Source: DATEAX01 sp035288145 (GTDB taxonomy: Bacteria > Patescibacteriota > UBA1384 > UBA12157 > JAENIV01). From it: DNA of 15,510 nt. Below are positions 6,412-11,956 of the stretch, one piece after another (position 1 is the stretch's first letter; each line of letters opens with the position of its first letter). Below the pieces are notes generated by a model. It was not told where the DNA came from, did not search any database, and saw nothing but the letters and a program-made list of their open reading frames with translations. The stretch spans positions 1 to 15,510 of the forward strand of contig DATEAX010000023.1 in assembly GCA_035288145.1 (NCBI GenBank), written 5' to 3'. The position numbers were made by a program, and so were the translations under genes.

Positions 6412-6440
6412 ATTGTAAAGTATACTTTACATATTGTCAA
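6412..6440 (-). promoter_or_regulatory. Dedicated dnaK promoter
   Basis: On the minus strand a perfect -35 box TTGACA (6440-6435) overlaps the TGA stop of grpE. A 17-bp spacer and a -10 box TACAAT (6417-6412, 5/6) follow. The start of transcription should be near 6405, giving a 26-base leader before the dnaK ATG. The strength of the match suggests that dnaK, the lipoprotein gene and dnaJ can be transcribed without grpE. Confidence 0.75.
6414..6431. promoter_or_regulatory. 18-bp perfect palindromic operator inside the dnaK promoter
   Basis: TGTAAAGTATACTTTACA reads the same on both strands and fills the space between the -35 and -10 boxes, overlapping the -10 box. Flanking ACAAT (6409-6413) and ATTGT (6433-6437) extend the symmetry after a one-base offset. 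A dimeric repressor bound here would block RNA polymerase. It differs from the CIRCE element bound by HrcA and from the HAIR element bound by HspR. No regulator gene lies in the window. Confidence 0.7.
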
Positions 6441-6934
6441 GACCCCATTTCCCCTTTACTAACTCTCACTTTTGCCGGTTTGAGGACTTTGTCTTGAAAC
6501 ATCCAGCCCGATTCCACCTCGGCGATAATGCAATCGGCGGCGATAGTTCTATGTGATTCGGAGGAGATTGCTTCATGAAGACGGGGATCGAATTTATTGC
6601 CCGGTTTTGCCGGGATTTTCTCCAAACCCTCCTCGGCGAGAATCTCTTCCAATTGTTTTTTAATTTGCAGAAAACCCTGAATCGTGGGGTCGTCTTTTTT
6701 AGTCCCTGAAAAAGCGCGATAAAAATTATCCAAGACAGGCGTTAATTGAGAAATAAACTCGGCTCGGGCATAGGCCAAATTCTCTAATCTTTCGCCCTCG
6801 ACTCTTTTGCGGTAATTTTCAAAATCGGCCTGGGTTCTTTGCCAGCCAGTTTTTAGCTCCTCAATTTGTTTTTTGAGCTCGATTATCTGATTGTCTCGGT
6901 TATCTAAATCGCTTTTTTTCGTTTTTTTTGTCAT
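6437..6934 (-). CDS. grpE: GrpE nucleotide exchange factor of DnaK
   Basis: GrpE dimers release ADP from DnaK to reset its cycle. The 165-residue product has a charged N-terminus, a long coiled coil at about 15-60 (IIELKKQIEELKTGWQRTQ), the FENYRKR motif (38-44), a helical segment with LDNFYRAF (68-75), and the C-terminal beta wing with KFDPRLHEAI (114-123) and GWMFQDKVLKPAKVRVSKG. The wing contacts the DnaK ATPase domain. The ATG at 6934 was chosen because it opens on MTKKTKKS with a promoter only 10 bases upstream; the open frame continues 78 codons further, but that part is basic, repetitive and overlaps the comEC start. It is the first gene of the chaperone operon. No hrcA precedes it, unlike in Firmicutes. 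Confidence 0.95.
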   Translation of the reverse strand: MTKKTKKSDLDNRDNQIIELKKQIEELKTGWQRTQADFENYRKRVEGERLENLAYARAEFISQLTPVLDNFYRAFSGTKKDDPTIQGFLQIKKQLEEILAEEGLEKIPAKPGNKFDPRLHEAISSESHRTIAADCIIAEVESGWMFQDKVLKPAKVRVSKGEMGS

Positions 6935-6944
6935 ATCAAAGTAT

Positions 6945-6973
6945 ATTATATAGTAGAAAGAGGCGAAAGTAAA
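6945..6973 (-). promoter_or_regulatory. Promoter of the grpE-dnaK-lipoprotein-dnaJ operon
   Basis: On the minus strand TTTACT (6973-6968, 4/6) lies 17 bp from a perfect TATAAT (6950-6945). Ten bases then remain to the grpE ATG, so the leader would be about four bases, too short for a Shine-Dalgarno sequence. The bases after the -10 box contain TATACTTT, which equals part of one arm of the dnaK operator and may be a half-site. The region is shared with the divergent comEC gene. Confidence 0.6.
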
Positions 6974-7028
6974 CCCCCAAGAAATCGGCCGGTCAAAATT
7001 TTTAATCGGTTTCCTTCTCGGATTTACC

Positions 7029-8408
7029 GTGGGCATTTTTATTGGAGATTTTCTTAAGATTGAGCCGGAATGGCTTTTAGGGTTTTTAGGCGGTTTCATT
7101 CTCGTTTTAGTCGTTTTCTGGCGCGATATTTTTTGGCGGCTGGTGCTTTTCATCCTCATCGGTCTCATTGGCGGTTTAACTTACTATCGAATTTGGGACA
7201 ATCGTCAGTTTTCGAAAGTTCTGCCCTTTGGACATGAGGTTTCATTTGTAGGGGAAATTATTGACCACCCCGATTTTTTTCCTTCTCAAGCGCGTTATCG
7301 GGTTTCCTATCAAGAAATTAATGTTCAAATTATAGTCGGCCGTTATCCCGAATATCATTATGGCGATAAATTAATGCTCAAGGGTGCGCTCAAGAAACCC
7401 AACGATTATCTTTTCCGTCAGGGTATTTTGGGAGAAATGTTTAATCCCGAGGTTCAAAGGATTGGCCGAGGCGGCAAACTGCTTACTCGAGCGATTTATC
7501 AAGTTCGCGATCGATTCGAGGCAAGTTTGAATCGGTCTTTAAGCGAACCATACGCTTCGTTTGCCGCCGGCTTAGTTTTGGGTTCGAAGGGGAATATCCC
7601 CGATTCTTTGACTTCCGATTTCAACCGGACCGGGACAACCCATATTATTGCGGTCTCGGGTTATAATGTGACGATTATTATCATCTATATTGGTTTATTT
7701 TTGGGTCTTTTTTCCCGTAAATTGCGTTTTTGGGGCTCAATTCTGGCAATCTTGGCCTTTGTGGTGATGACCGGGGCGCCGGCCTCGGTCATCCGGGCAG
7801 GCATTTTAGCCGGGCTGATTACTTTCGGAAGATATCAGGGTCGCCGGATTAATATGCTCATTTTAATTTTGCTTACCGCCTCAACGATGCTTCTTTTCAA
7901 TCCCTACGCCTTAAAATATGACCTTTCCTTTGAACTGTCGTTTTTGGCTTTTATCGGCCTTGTTTATCTTTCACCCCTCGTAGAAAACCTCAAGATAGTC
8001 CGCTGGCTGCCTAAAAACCTCAAGTCATCGCTTTCAGAAACCCTTGGGGCTCAACTTATGGTTTTGCCGATTTTAATCTTCAGTTTTGGCCGGGTGAGTC
8101 TTCTTTCACCGATTGTTAATGTCTTAATCTTGTGGCTTATCCCTTTATCAATGCTCTTGGTTTTTTTAGTTGGCATATCAGGCCTCATCTCAATCGGGCT
8201 TGGACAAATCGCCGGCTTTTTGGGCTGGTTTCCTTTAAAATATATAATAGTAGTGGTGGAGACCTTTTCGAAAATTCCTTGGGTTAGCTTGACATTCAAG
8301 ACCGCCGATTGGTGGTGGATGGTGATTTTCTATGGTGTAATTGGTCTGGCGGTCTTAAAATTAAAACGACAAGGGAAATTCCAAACAAATTTAGATGAGA
8401 AGTATTAG
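7029..8408 (+). CDS. comEC: ComEC/Rec2-family DNA-uptake channel protein (membrane part)
   Basis: ComEC forms the inner-membrane channel through which single-stranded DNA enters during natural transformation. Seen here, in order: N-terminal hydrophobic helices, an OB-fold-like DUF4131 stretch (about 65-135, with FVGEIIDHPDFF and YHYGDKLMLKG), and the Competence domain with TTHIIAVSGYNVT (the family's HLLAISGxH signature), TGAPASVIRAGILAG and YDLSFELSFLAFIGL, plus many helices to the end. The GTG start gives 459 residues but has no ribosome binding site. The frame stays open upstream to 6957, and that extension reads like a membrane helix (FLIGFLLGFTVGIFIGDFL, counting past the GTG), so the true N-terminus probably lies upstream at a non-standard codon. 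The metallo-beta-lactamase domain, normally fused, is a separate overlapping gene. Confidence 0.88.
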   Translation: MGIFIGDFLKIEPEWLLGFLGGFILVLVVFWRDIFWRLVLFILIGLIGGLTYYRIWDNRQFSKVLPFGHEVSFVGEIIDHPDFFPSQARYRVSYQEINVQIIVGRYPEYHYGDKLMLKGALKKPNDYLFRQGILGEMFNPEVQRIGRGGKLLTRAIYQVRDRFEASLNRSLSEPYASFAAGLVLGSKGNIPDSLTSDFNRTGTTHIIAVSGYNVTIIIIYIGLFLGLFSRKLRFWGSILAILAFVVMTGAPASVIRAGILAGLITFGRYQGRRINMLILILLTASTMLLFNPYALKYDLSFELSFLAFIGLVYLSPLVENLKIVRWLPKNLKSSLSETLGAQLMVLPILIFSFGRVSLLSPIVNVLILWLIPLSMLLVFLVGISGLISIGLGQIAGFLGWFPLKYIIVVVETFSKIPWVSLTFKTADWWWMVIFYGVIGLAVLKLKRQGKFQTNLDEKY

Positions 8409-9279
8409 ACAAAATCTCCAATTTATTCTCGGGGCGGCCGTGGTTATCGCAACGCTTATTGGCGTTAGTTTCTTTGTCCGGCCCCAAGCCTCCGGCGGAC
8501 TGAAAGTATATTTTTTCGATGTCGGTCAAGGTGATGCCAGCTACATTAAAATGCCCGGCGGCGAGGATGTTTTGATTGACGGCGGTCCGGATAATAAGGT
8601 TTTAGATGAACTAGGCAAAGTGATGGATTTCGGCGACCGGGAAATTAATTTGGTAATTTTATCTCATCCCCACGCGGATCATTTGACCGGCCTTTTGGAG
8701 GTTTTGAAAAGATATAAGGTAGACGAAGTCTGGGAGACGGGGGTGGAGTACTCTTCTCAAACCTATGATAGTTGGCAGAAGGAAATTTCCGCCCAAAAAA
8801 TACCGGACAAAATTGTCAAAGCGGGTGATGAGAAAAATTTCGGTGAGGCCAAAATCGTTGTCCTCTATCCCCTATCGCCTCTTGAAAACCTGCCTGCCGG
8901 CAGGCAGGTTAAACGAATTGATAATCTTAATAACGCCTCAATTATCAATCGGCTGGATTATCAAAAATTCTCGGTTCTCTTTCTGGGTGATGCTGAAACC
9001 GAAGTGCAGAAAAAAATTGCTCCGCAAATGAGAATGGCGACGGTTTTAAAAACCGGCCATCACGGCTCGAGAAACGGCACCACCGAGGAAATACTGGCGG
9101 TGGTTCGGCCGGCTCTGGCGATTATTTCCGCCGGGGCAAAGAATACCTATGGTCATCCTCACGCTGAAGCCCTGAATTTATTAAAATCTTATGCGGTACG
9201 CATCTTCCGCACCGACCAAAACGGGACGATTGAAGTTGACTCTGATGGCGAAGGTTATTCGGTAAAGACTTTCCGATAA
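8395..9279 (+). CDS. ComEC C-terminal metallo-beta-lactamase domain protein (stand-alone)
   Basis: This 294-residue protein equals the C-terminal part of a canonical ComEC. A membrane helix lies at about 10-27 (FILGAAVVIATLIGVSFFV), and the outward metallo-beta-lactamase fold starts at LKVYFFDVGQGDASYI. The metal site is HPHADH at 91-96, with VLIDGG before it and KTGHHGSRNGT and YGHPHAEAL after it. It may degrade the non-transported DNA strand, as proposed for ComEC of other bacteria. Its ATG overlaps the end of the channel gene by 14 bases in a different frame, so translation is probably coupled. Residues 166-171 (LPAGRQ) come from a perfect 24-bp palindromic repeat inserted in frame in a loop. 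Confidence 0.88.
   Translation: MRSIRQNLQFILGAAVVIATLIGVSFFVRPQASGGLKVYFFDVGQGDASYIKMPGGEDVLIDGGPDNKVLDELGKVMDFGDREINLVILSHPHADHLTGLLEVLKRYKVDEVWETGVEYSSQTYDSWQKEISAQKIPDKIVKAGDEKNFGEAKIVVLYPLSPLENLPAGRQVKRIDNLNNASIINRLDYQKFSVLFLGDAETEVQKKIAPQMRMATVLKTGHHGSRNGTTEEILAVVRPALAIISAGAKNTYGHPHAEALNLLKSYAVRIFRTDQNGTIEVDSDGEGYSVKTFR
8887..8910. repeat. Perfect 24-bp GC-rich palindrome inside the ComEC nuclease-like gene
   Basis: The half AACCTGCCTGCC is followed at once by its exact reverse complement, with no spacer. It is read as LPAGRQ in frame. A degenerate relative lies in the GalT gene (10835-10850) and a GC-rich cousin in the glycosyltransferase leader (11891-11907). Short palindromes of this kind, as I recall, are scattered through Patescibacteria genomes. 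Confidence 0.8.
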
Positions 9280-9293
9280 TCCTCTTTAAAGTA

Positions 9294-9299
9294 TATAAT
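9294..9299 (+). promoter_or_regulatory. Probable -10 box of yebC
   Basis: A perfect TATAAT follows AAAG and ends 10 bases before the chosen yebC ATG, the same spacing as at grpE. The -35 region (TTCCGA at 17 bp) is weak. If used, the leader would be about four bases. Readthrough from comEC is also possible, since only 30 bases separate the genes. Confidence 0.45.
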
Positions 9300-9309
9300 G
9301 GAGAAGTAT

Positions 9310-10068
9310 ATGTCTGGACATTCGAAGTGGAGCCAAATCAAACGTCAGAAAGGCGCCGCCGATATTAAGCGCGGAGCGCTTTTTTCGCGCCTTACCAATG
9401 CGATTATTTTAGCGGCACGAAGCGGCGGCGACCCTAGTGCCAATTTTCCTTTAAAAATCGCCATTGAAAAAGCCCGCGCTGCCAATATGCCCAAGGAAAA
9501 CATTGAACGGGCTATCAAAAGAGGCACCGGTGAACTTGGCGGGACAAAAATCGAAGAGGTTTTGTACGAAGCCATCGGGCCGGAAAATATCGGCCTGATT
9601 ATTCAAGCTTTATCCGATAATCGTAACCGCACCAATTCGGAAGTCAAAAATGTCTTAACTCAATTCGGCGGAAAATTAGTCGGCTTGGGAGCGGTTAAAT
9701 ATCAATTCGAACGGATGGGGAAAATGCTTATTGATTTGGCGGAATTTGACCGGGAAGACCTGGAGCTCAAAGTCATTGACGCCGGCGCCCGGGATTTTGA
9801 AGAGGAGGATGATTCTTTAGCCATCTATACCCAGCCCAATGAATTAAAAATAGTCAAAGAAAAGCTCGAAAATCAAAGTATCCCCGTTCGGGAAGCGGCG
9901 TTAACCTGGGAGCCTAAAAATTTAGTCTCCATTTCCGATCAGTCCCAGGCAAAAAAAATCCTCGTCCTGATGGAAGGGCTGGAAAATATAGAGGAGGTAA
10001 CGGGGGTTTATGCCAATTTTGACCTCTCGACTCCGCTCGGGGCAGGCATAGAAAAGGAGTTAGCTTGA
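9310..10068 (+). CDS. yebC: YebC/PmpR (TACO1) family protein
   Basis: The 252-residue product has the full family signature: the opening MSGHSKWSQIKRQKGAAD, RGALFSRLTNAIILAARSGGDP, ANMPKENIERAIKRGTGE, the acidic patch YEAIGPENIGLIIQALSDNRNRT, and the C-terminal domain with DAGARDFEEEDD. Members are described as transcription regulators in some bacteria and as ribosome-associated factors that help translate proline-rich stretches in others. Which applies here cannot be told. The start at 9310 was chosen because the family always opens with MSGHSKW and GGAG lies six bases before it; an ATG four codons upstream is in frame but lies in the -10 box. It overlaps ruvC by four bases (TTGA), the usual yebC-ruvC pairing. 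Confidence 0.96.
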   Translation: MSGHSKWSQIKRQKGAADIKRGALFSRLTNAIILAARSGGDPSANFPLKIAIEKARAANMPKENIERAIKRGTGELGGTKIEEVLYEAIGPENIGLIIQALSDNRNRTNSEVKNVLTQFGGKLVGLGAVKYQFERMGKMLIDLAEFDREDLELKVIDAGARDFEEEDDSLAIYTQPNELKIVKEKLENQSIPVREAALTWEPKNLVSISDQSQAKKILVLMEGLENIEEVTGVYANFDLSTPLGAGIEKELA

Positions 10069-10607
10069 GAATATTAGGCATTGATCCGGGTTCGGCGCGC
10101 TGCGGCTACGGCGTCATTGATGTTTCTGAAAAAGACGGGGCAATTTCGTGGGTCGCCCACGGCTGTATTGAAACCGATAAACTCAAAACCGATGCCGAAC
10201 GCTTGAACCGCGTTTTTAATGATATAATGAGTTTAATCGAGCGCTTTAAGCCCGATCAAGTGGCGGTTGAACTGTTGTTTATGTTCCATAATCAAAAGAC
10301 GGTGATGAAAATTTCCGAGGCCCGGGGGGTAATTCTTTTGGCATGCGCCAAAAAGGATTTGGCCCTCCAAACCTTCGAATACACGCCCTTACAAGTCAAA
10401 ATGGCGGTGACCGGTTATGGCCGCTCGGATAAAAAAGAAGTCTTGGCGGAAGTTCAAAAGGCCTTAAAGCCCGGTCGCAATATCGGTCGAGGCAAAAAAG
10501 ACGGCTTTGACGATGCCGCCGATGCTTTAGCGGTGGCAATGGCCCATTTTCATAAGTATATAGAGAATAATTTAAATGCAAAAATCAAAATGCAAAATGC
10601 AAAATGA
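10065..10607 (+). CDS. ruvC: Holliday junction endonuclease RuvC
   Basis: RuvC cuts Holliday junctions symmetrically during recombinational repair, together with RuvAB. The product has 180 residues. The RNase H-like fold shows all four acidic metal ligands: Asp7 in GIDPGSARCGYG, Glu69 in VAVELLF, and Asp150 with Asp153 in GFDDAADALAVAMAH. The TTG start sits inside the yebC stop (TTGA), and an AAGGAG lies seven bases ahead in the yebC end. ruvA and ruvB are not in the window. The last residues (from about N169: NLNAKIKMQNAK) and the stop codon come from an AT-rich inverted-repeat element, so the original C-terminus was probably nearer HKYIEN. The tail follows the catalytic core, so activity is probably kept. 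Confidence 0.96.
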   Translation: MRILGIDPGSARCGYGVIDVSEKDGAISWVAHGCIETDKLKTDAERLNRVFNDIMSLIERFKPDQVAVELLFMFHNQKTVMKISEARGVILLACAKKDLALQTFEYTPLQVKMAVTGYGRSDKKEVLAEVQKALKPGRNIGRGKKDGFDDAADALAVAMAHFHKYIENNLNAKIKMQNAK

Positions 10608-10680
10608 CAATGCAAAATGGAAAATAAAGAAAATAATTTTAAATTTTAATTTTGAGATTTGAATTTTACACTTTGCATTT
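10574..10680. repeat. 107-bp AT-rich element with inverted ends, overlapping the end of ruvC
   Basis: The element opens with AAATGCAAA and closes with the exact complement TTTGCATTT. Its left part is a run of the unit CAAAATG repeated with small variations (AAATGCAAAA, TCAAAATG, CAAAATGCAAAATG). The middle is nearly pure A/T, and the right part (GAGATTTGAATTTTACAC) leads to the closing arm. It contains no gene. The left part supplies the RuvC tail and its TGA, and the right arm ends 22 bases before the GalT start. It looks like a small interspersed or miniature mobile repeat. Confidence 0.6.
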
Positions 10681-10701
10681 ACGCGACTGAAAGGAGCGAT
10701 T

Positions 10702-11697
10702 TTGGCCAAACTTCGACAAAACATTGTTACCGGCGAATGGGTGGTGATTGCCCCAGAAAGGGCTAAGCGCCCTGAAGATTTCGTCATGGCCGCGGCGCCC
10801 AAAAGACATTTGGACGGGGGCTGCCCTTTTTGCCTGCCTGCCGGTAGGCAAGGTCTGGAAAATCCCCAAAGCGCCTATCGCTTTTCTCTTAAAGAGGCGG
10901 AAACCGAACATATTTATACCATCCCCAATAAATATCCGGCATTTACAAAAGACGAAGAAATTATTACTGAAAGCGGCGATTTGTATTTTTCCACCAAATC
11001 ATTAGGCGGTCATGAGGTGATTGTCGTCAAAGACCATCAGACGGAAATTTATGAAGGCGGTTGGGAATTGCTGGCGGAATTGTTCGGCGTCTATCAAAAT
11101 CGCTATCATTTTTATCAGCAGGACCCGGTTATCGAATACGCCATGCCGATACATAACCTCGGCCCAGAGGCGGCCGCTTCCATCGAGCATCCGCATTCGC
11201 AGTTTTTCGCTTCCTCAATTATTCCCAATTATGTCGAAAAAGAACTCGCCGGCTCGCGCAAATTTTTTCAGGACAAAAACCAGTGCGTTTTTTGTGCCAT
11301 TATTGCCGAAGAGAGAAAACAGCAAGTTCGGCTGGTGGCGGAAAACGAGGATTTTTTGGCCTTTACTTTTTTTGCCGCCCGTTTCCCCTTTGAAATGTGG
11401 GTGTTGCCCAAAAAACACGCCACCTTTTTTGAAGAAATTTCCAAAGGTGAAATTGAAAATCTGGCAAAAATCATTTATGATTGTCTGTCAAAGCTTAATG
11501 CCGCTTTGAAATTCCCGCCGTTTAACTGGTGGATTCATACCGGGCCGACAAAGAAAAATCATCTGGGAGATTTTTATCACTGGCACATGGAAATCGCCCC
11601 GCGAGTTTCCAAATTCGGCGGCTACGAAATGGGTTCGGGGATTGTCATTGATGTTGTCTCTCCCGAACTTGCAGCGGGATTTTTGAAAAAGGCGTAA
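10702..11697 (+). CDS. galT: GalT-family galactose-1-phosphate uridylyltransferase
   Basis: The family transfers nucleotide monophosphates between sugar phosphates, classically UMP between UDP-glucose and galactose-1-phosphate (Leloir pathway); an ADP- or UDP-sugar pyrophosphorylase role is also possible. The 331-residue protein has NIVTGEWVVIAPERAKRP near the N-terminus, the zinc-type motif CPFC (41-44), a second CVFC (195-198), the catalytic HPHSQ (163-167, His165 as likely nucleophile), and WHMEIAPR with GGYEMGSG near the C-terminus. Six residues, LPAGRQ (45-50), are wedged directly after CPFC, where relatives read PGNE or similar; they come from the palindromic repeat. The start is TTG with a strong AAGGAG five bases upstream. 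Glycosyltransferase genes follow after 259 bases, and it may feed them sugar nucleotides. Confidence 0.9.
   Translation: MAKLRQNIVTGEWVVIAPERAKRPEDFVMAAAPKRHLDGGCPFCLPAGRQGLENPQSAYRFSLKEAETEHIYTIPNKYPAFTKDEEIITESGDLYFSTKSLGGHEVIVVKDHQTEIYEGGWELLAELFGVYQNRYHFYQQDPVIEYAMPIHNLGPEAAASIEHPHSQFFASSIIPNYVEKELAGSRKFFQDKNQCVFCAIIAEERKQQVRLVAENEDFLAFTFFAARFPFEMWVLPKKHATFFEEISKGEIENLAKIIYDCLSKLNAALKFPPFNWWIHTGPTKKNHLGDFYHWHMEIAPRVSKFGGYEMGSGIVIDVVSPELAAGFLKKA
10835..10850. repeat. Degenerate GC-rich palindrome inside galT
   Basis: TGCCTGCC is followed by GGTAGGCA: seven of eight positions pair exactly and one is a G-T wobble. It belongs to the same family as the palindrome at 8887-8910 and is read in the same phase as LPAGRQ. 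Its two differences within those six codons (GGC to GGT, CAG to CAA) are synonymous. Confidence 0.7.
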
Positions 11698-11736
11698 AAA
11701 AATTCTTGTTGCTAGAACCTTCAAAAATTCTCAATT

Positions 11737-11758
11737 AAATCAAAATTTATTGATTTTT
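11737..11758 (+). terminator. Weak AT-rich terminator-like hairpin after galT
   Basis: AAATCAA (11737-11743) pairs with TTGATTT (11750-11756) around a six-base loop and continues into TT. The 7-bp stem has one G-C pair, so it would be unstable, but it is placed 40 bases after the galT stop and ahead of a new transcription unit. Confidence 0.3.
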
Positions 11759-11878
11759 GTACTCCTTAAGTCTATTCTATAAAACGAACAATTATTGTAG
11801 AATAATAGTGCGCAATGATAAGTAAAATTTTTTTCCTAAGTAATAAGTATAAATGCGGTTTAACGCCTCCTAGCCTGT

Positions 11879-11925
11879 CTGCGATATCTGCCTGCCCGCA
11901 AGGCAGGGGCGGGCCTTTGTCGCAG
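11879..11925. repeat. GC-rich hairpin repeat in the leader of the first glycosyltransferase gene
   Basis: The outer arms are CTGCGA (11879-11884) and TCGCAG (11920-11925). Inside, CCTGCC (11891-11896) pairs with GGCAGG (11902-11907) around CGCAA. It stands out from an otherwise AT-rich 259-base gap. It resembles the CTGCCTGCC palindromes in the two upstream genes, and it ends 31 bases before the glycosyltransferase ATG. The rest of the gap (11759-11878) holds no gene or clear promoter. Confidence 0.55.
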
Positions 11926-11956
11926 GGGCATTTACAAGGAAGGGCAGAAGGATAGT

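Noticed and set aside
6409..6437. The dnaK palindrome as a CIRCE or HAIR element
   Set aside because: CIRCE is TTAGCACTC-N9-GAGTGCTAA and HAIR is CTTGAGT-N7-ACTCAAG. Neither arm matches.
6935..7168. N-terminal extension of grpE by 78 codons
   Set aside because: The extension overlaps the divergent comEC start, is very basic and unlike GrpE, and lies upstream of a good promoter next to the ATG at 6934.
9298..9309. ATG four codons upstream of the yebC start
   Set aside because: It overlaps the TATAAT box, and the family invariably begins MSGHSKW, which starts at 9310.
11815..11955. 46-codon open frame ending one base before the first glycosyltransferase start
   Set aside because: It has no ribosome binding site, its second half is translated GC-rich hairpin repeat, and nothing about it is protein-like. 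A leader peptide cannot be fully excluded.
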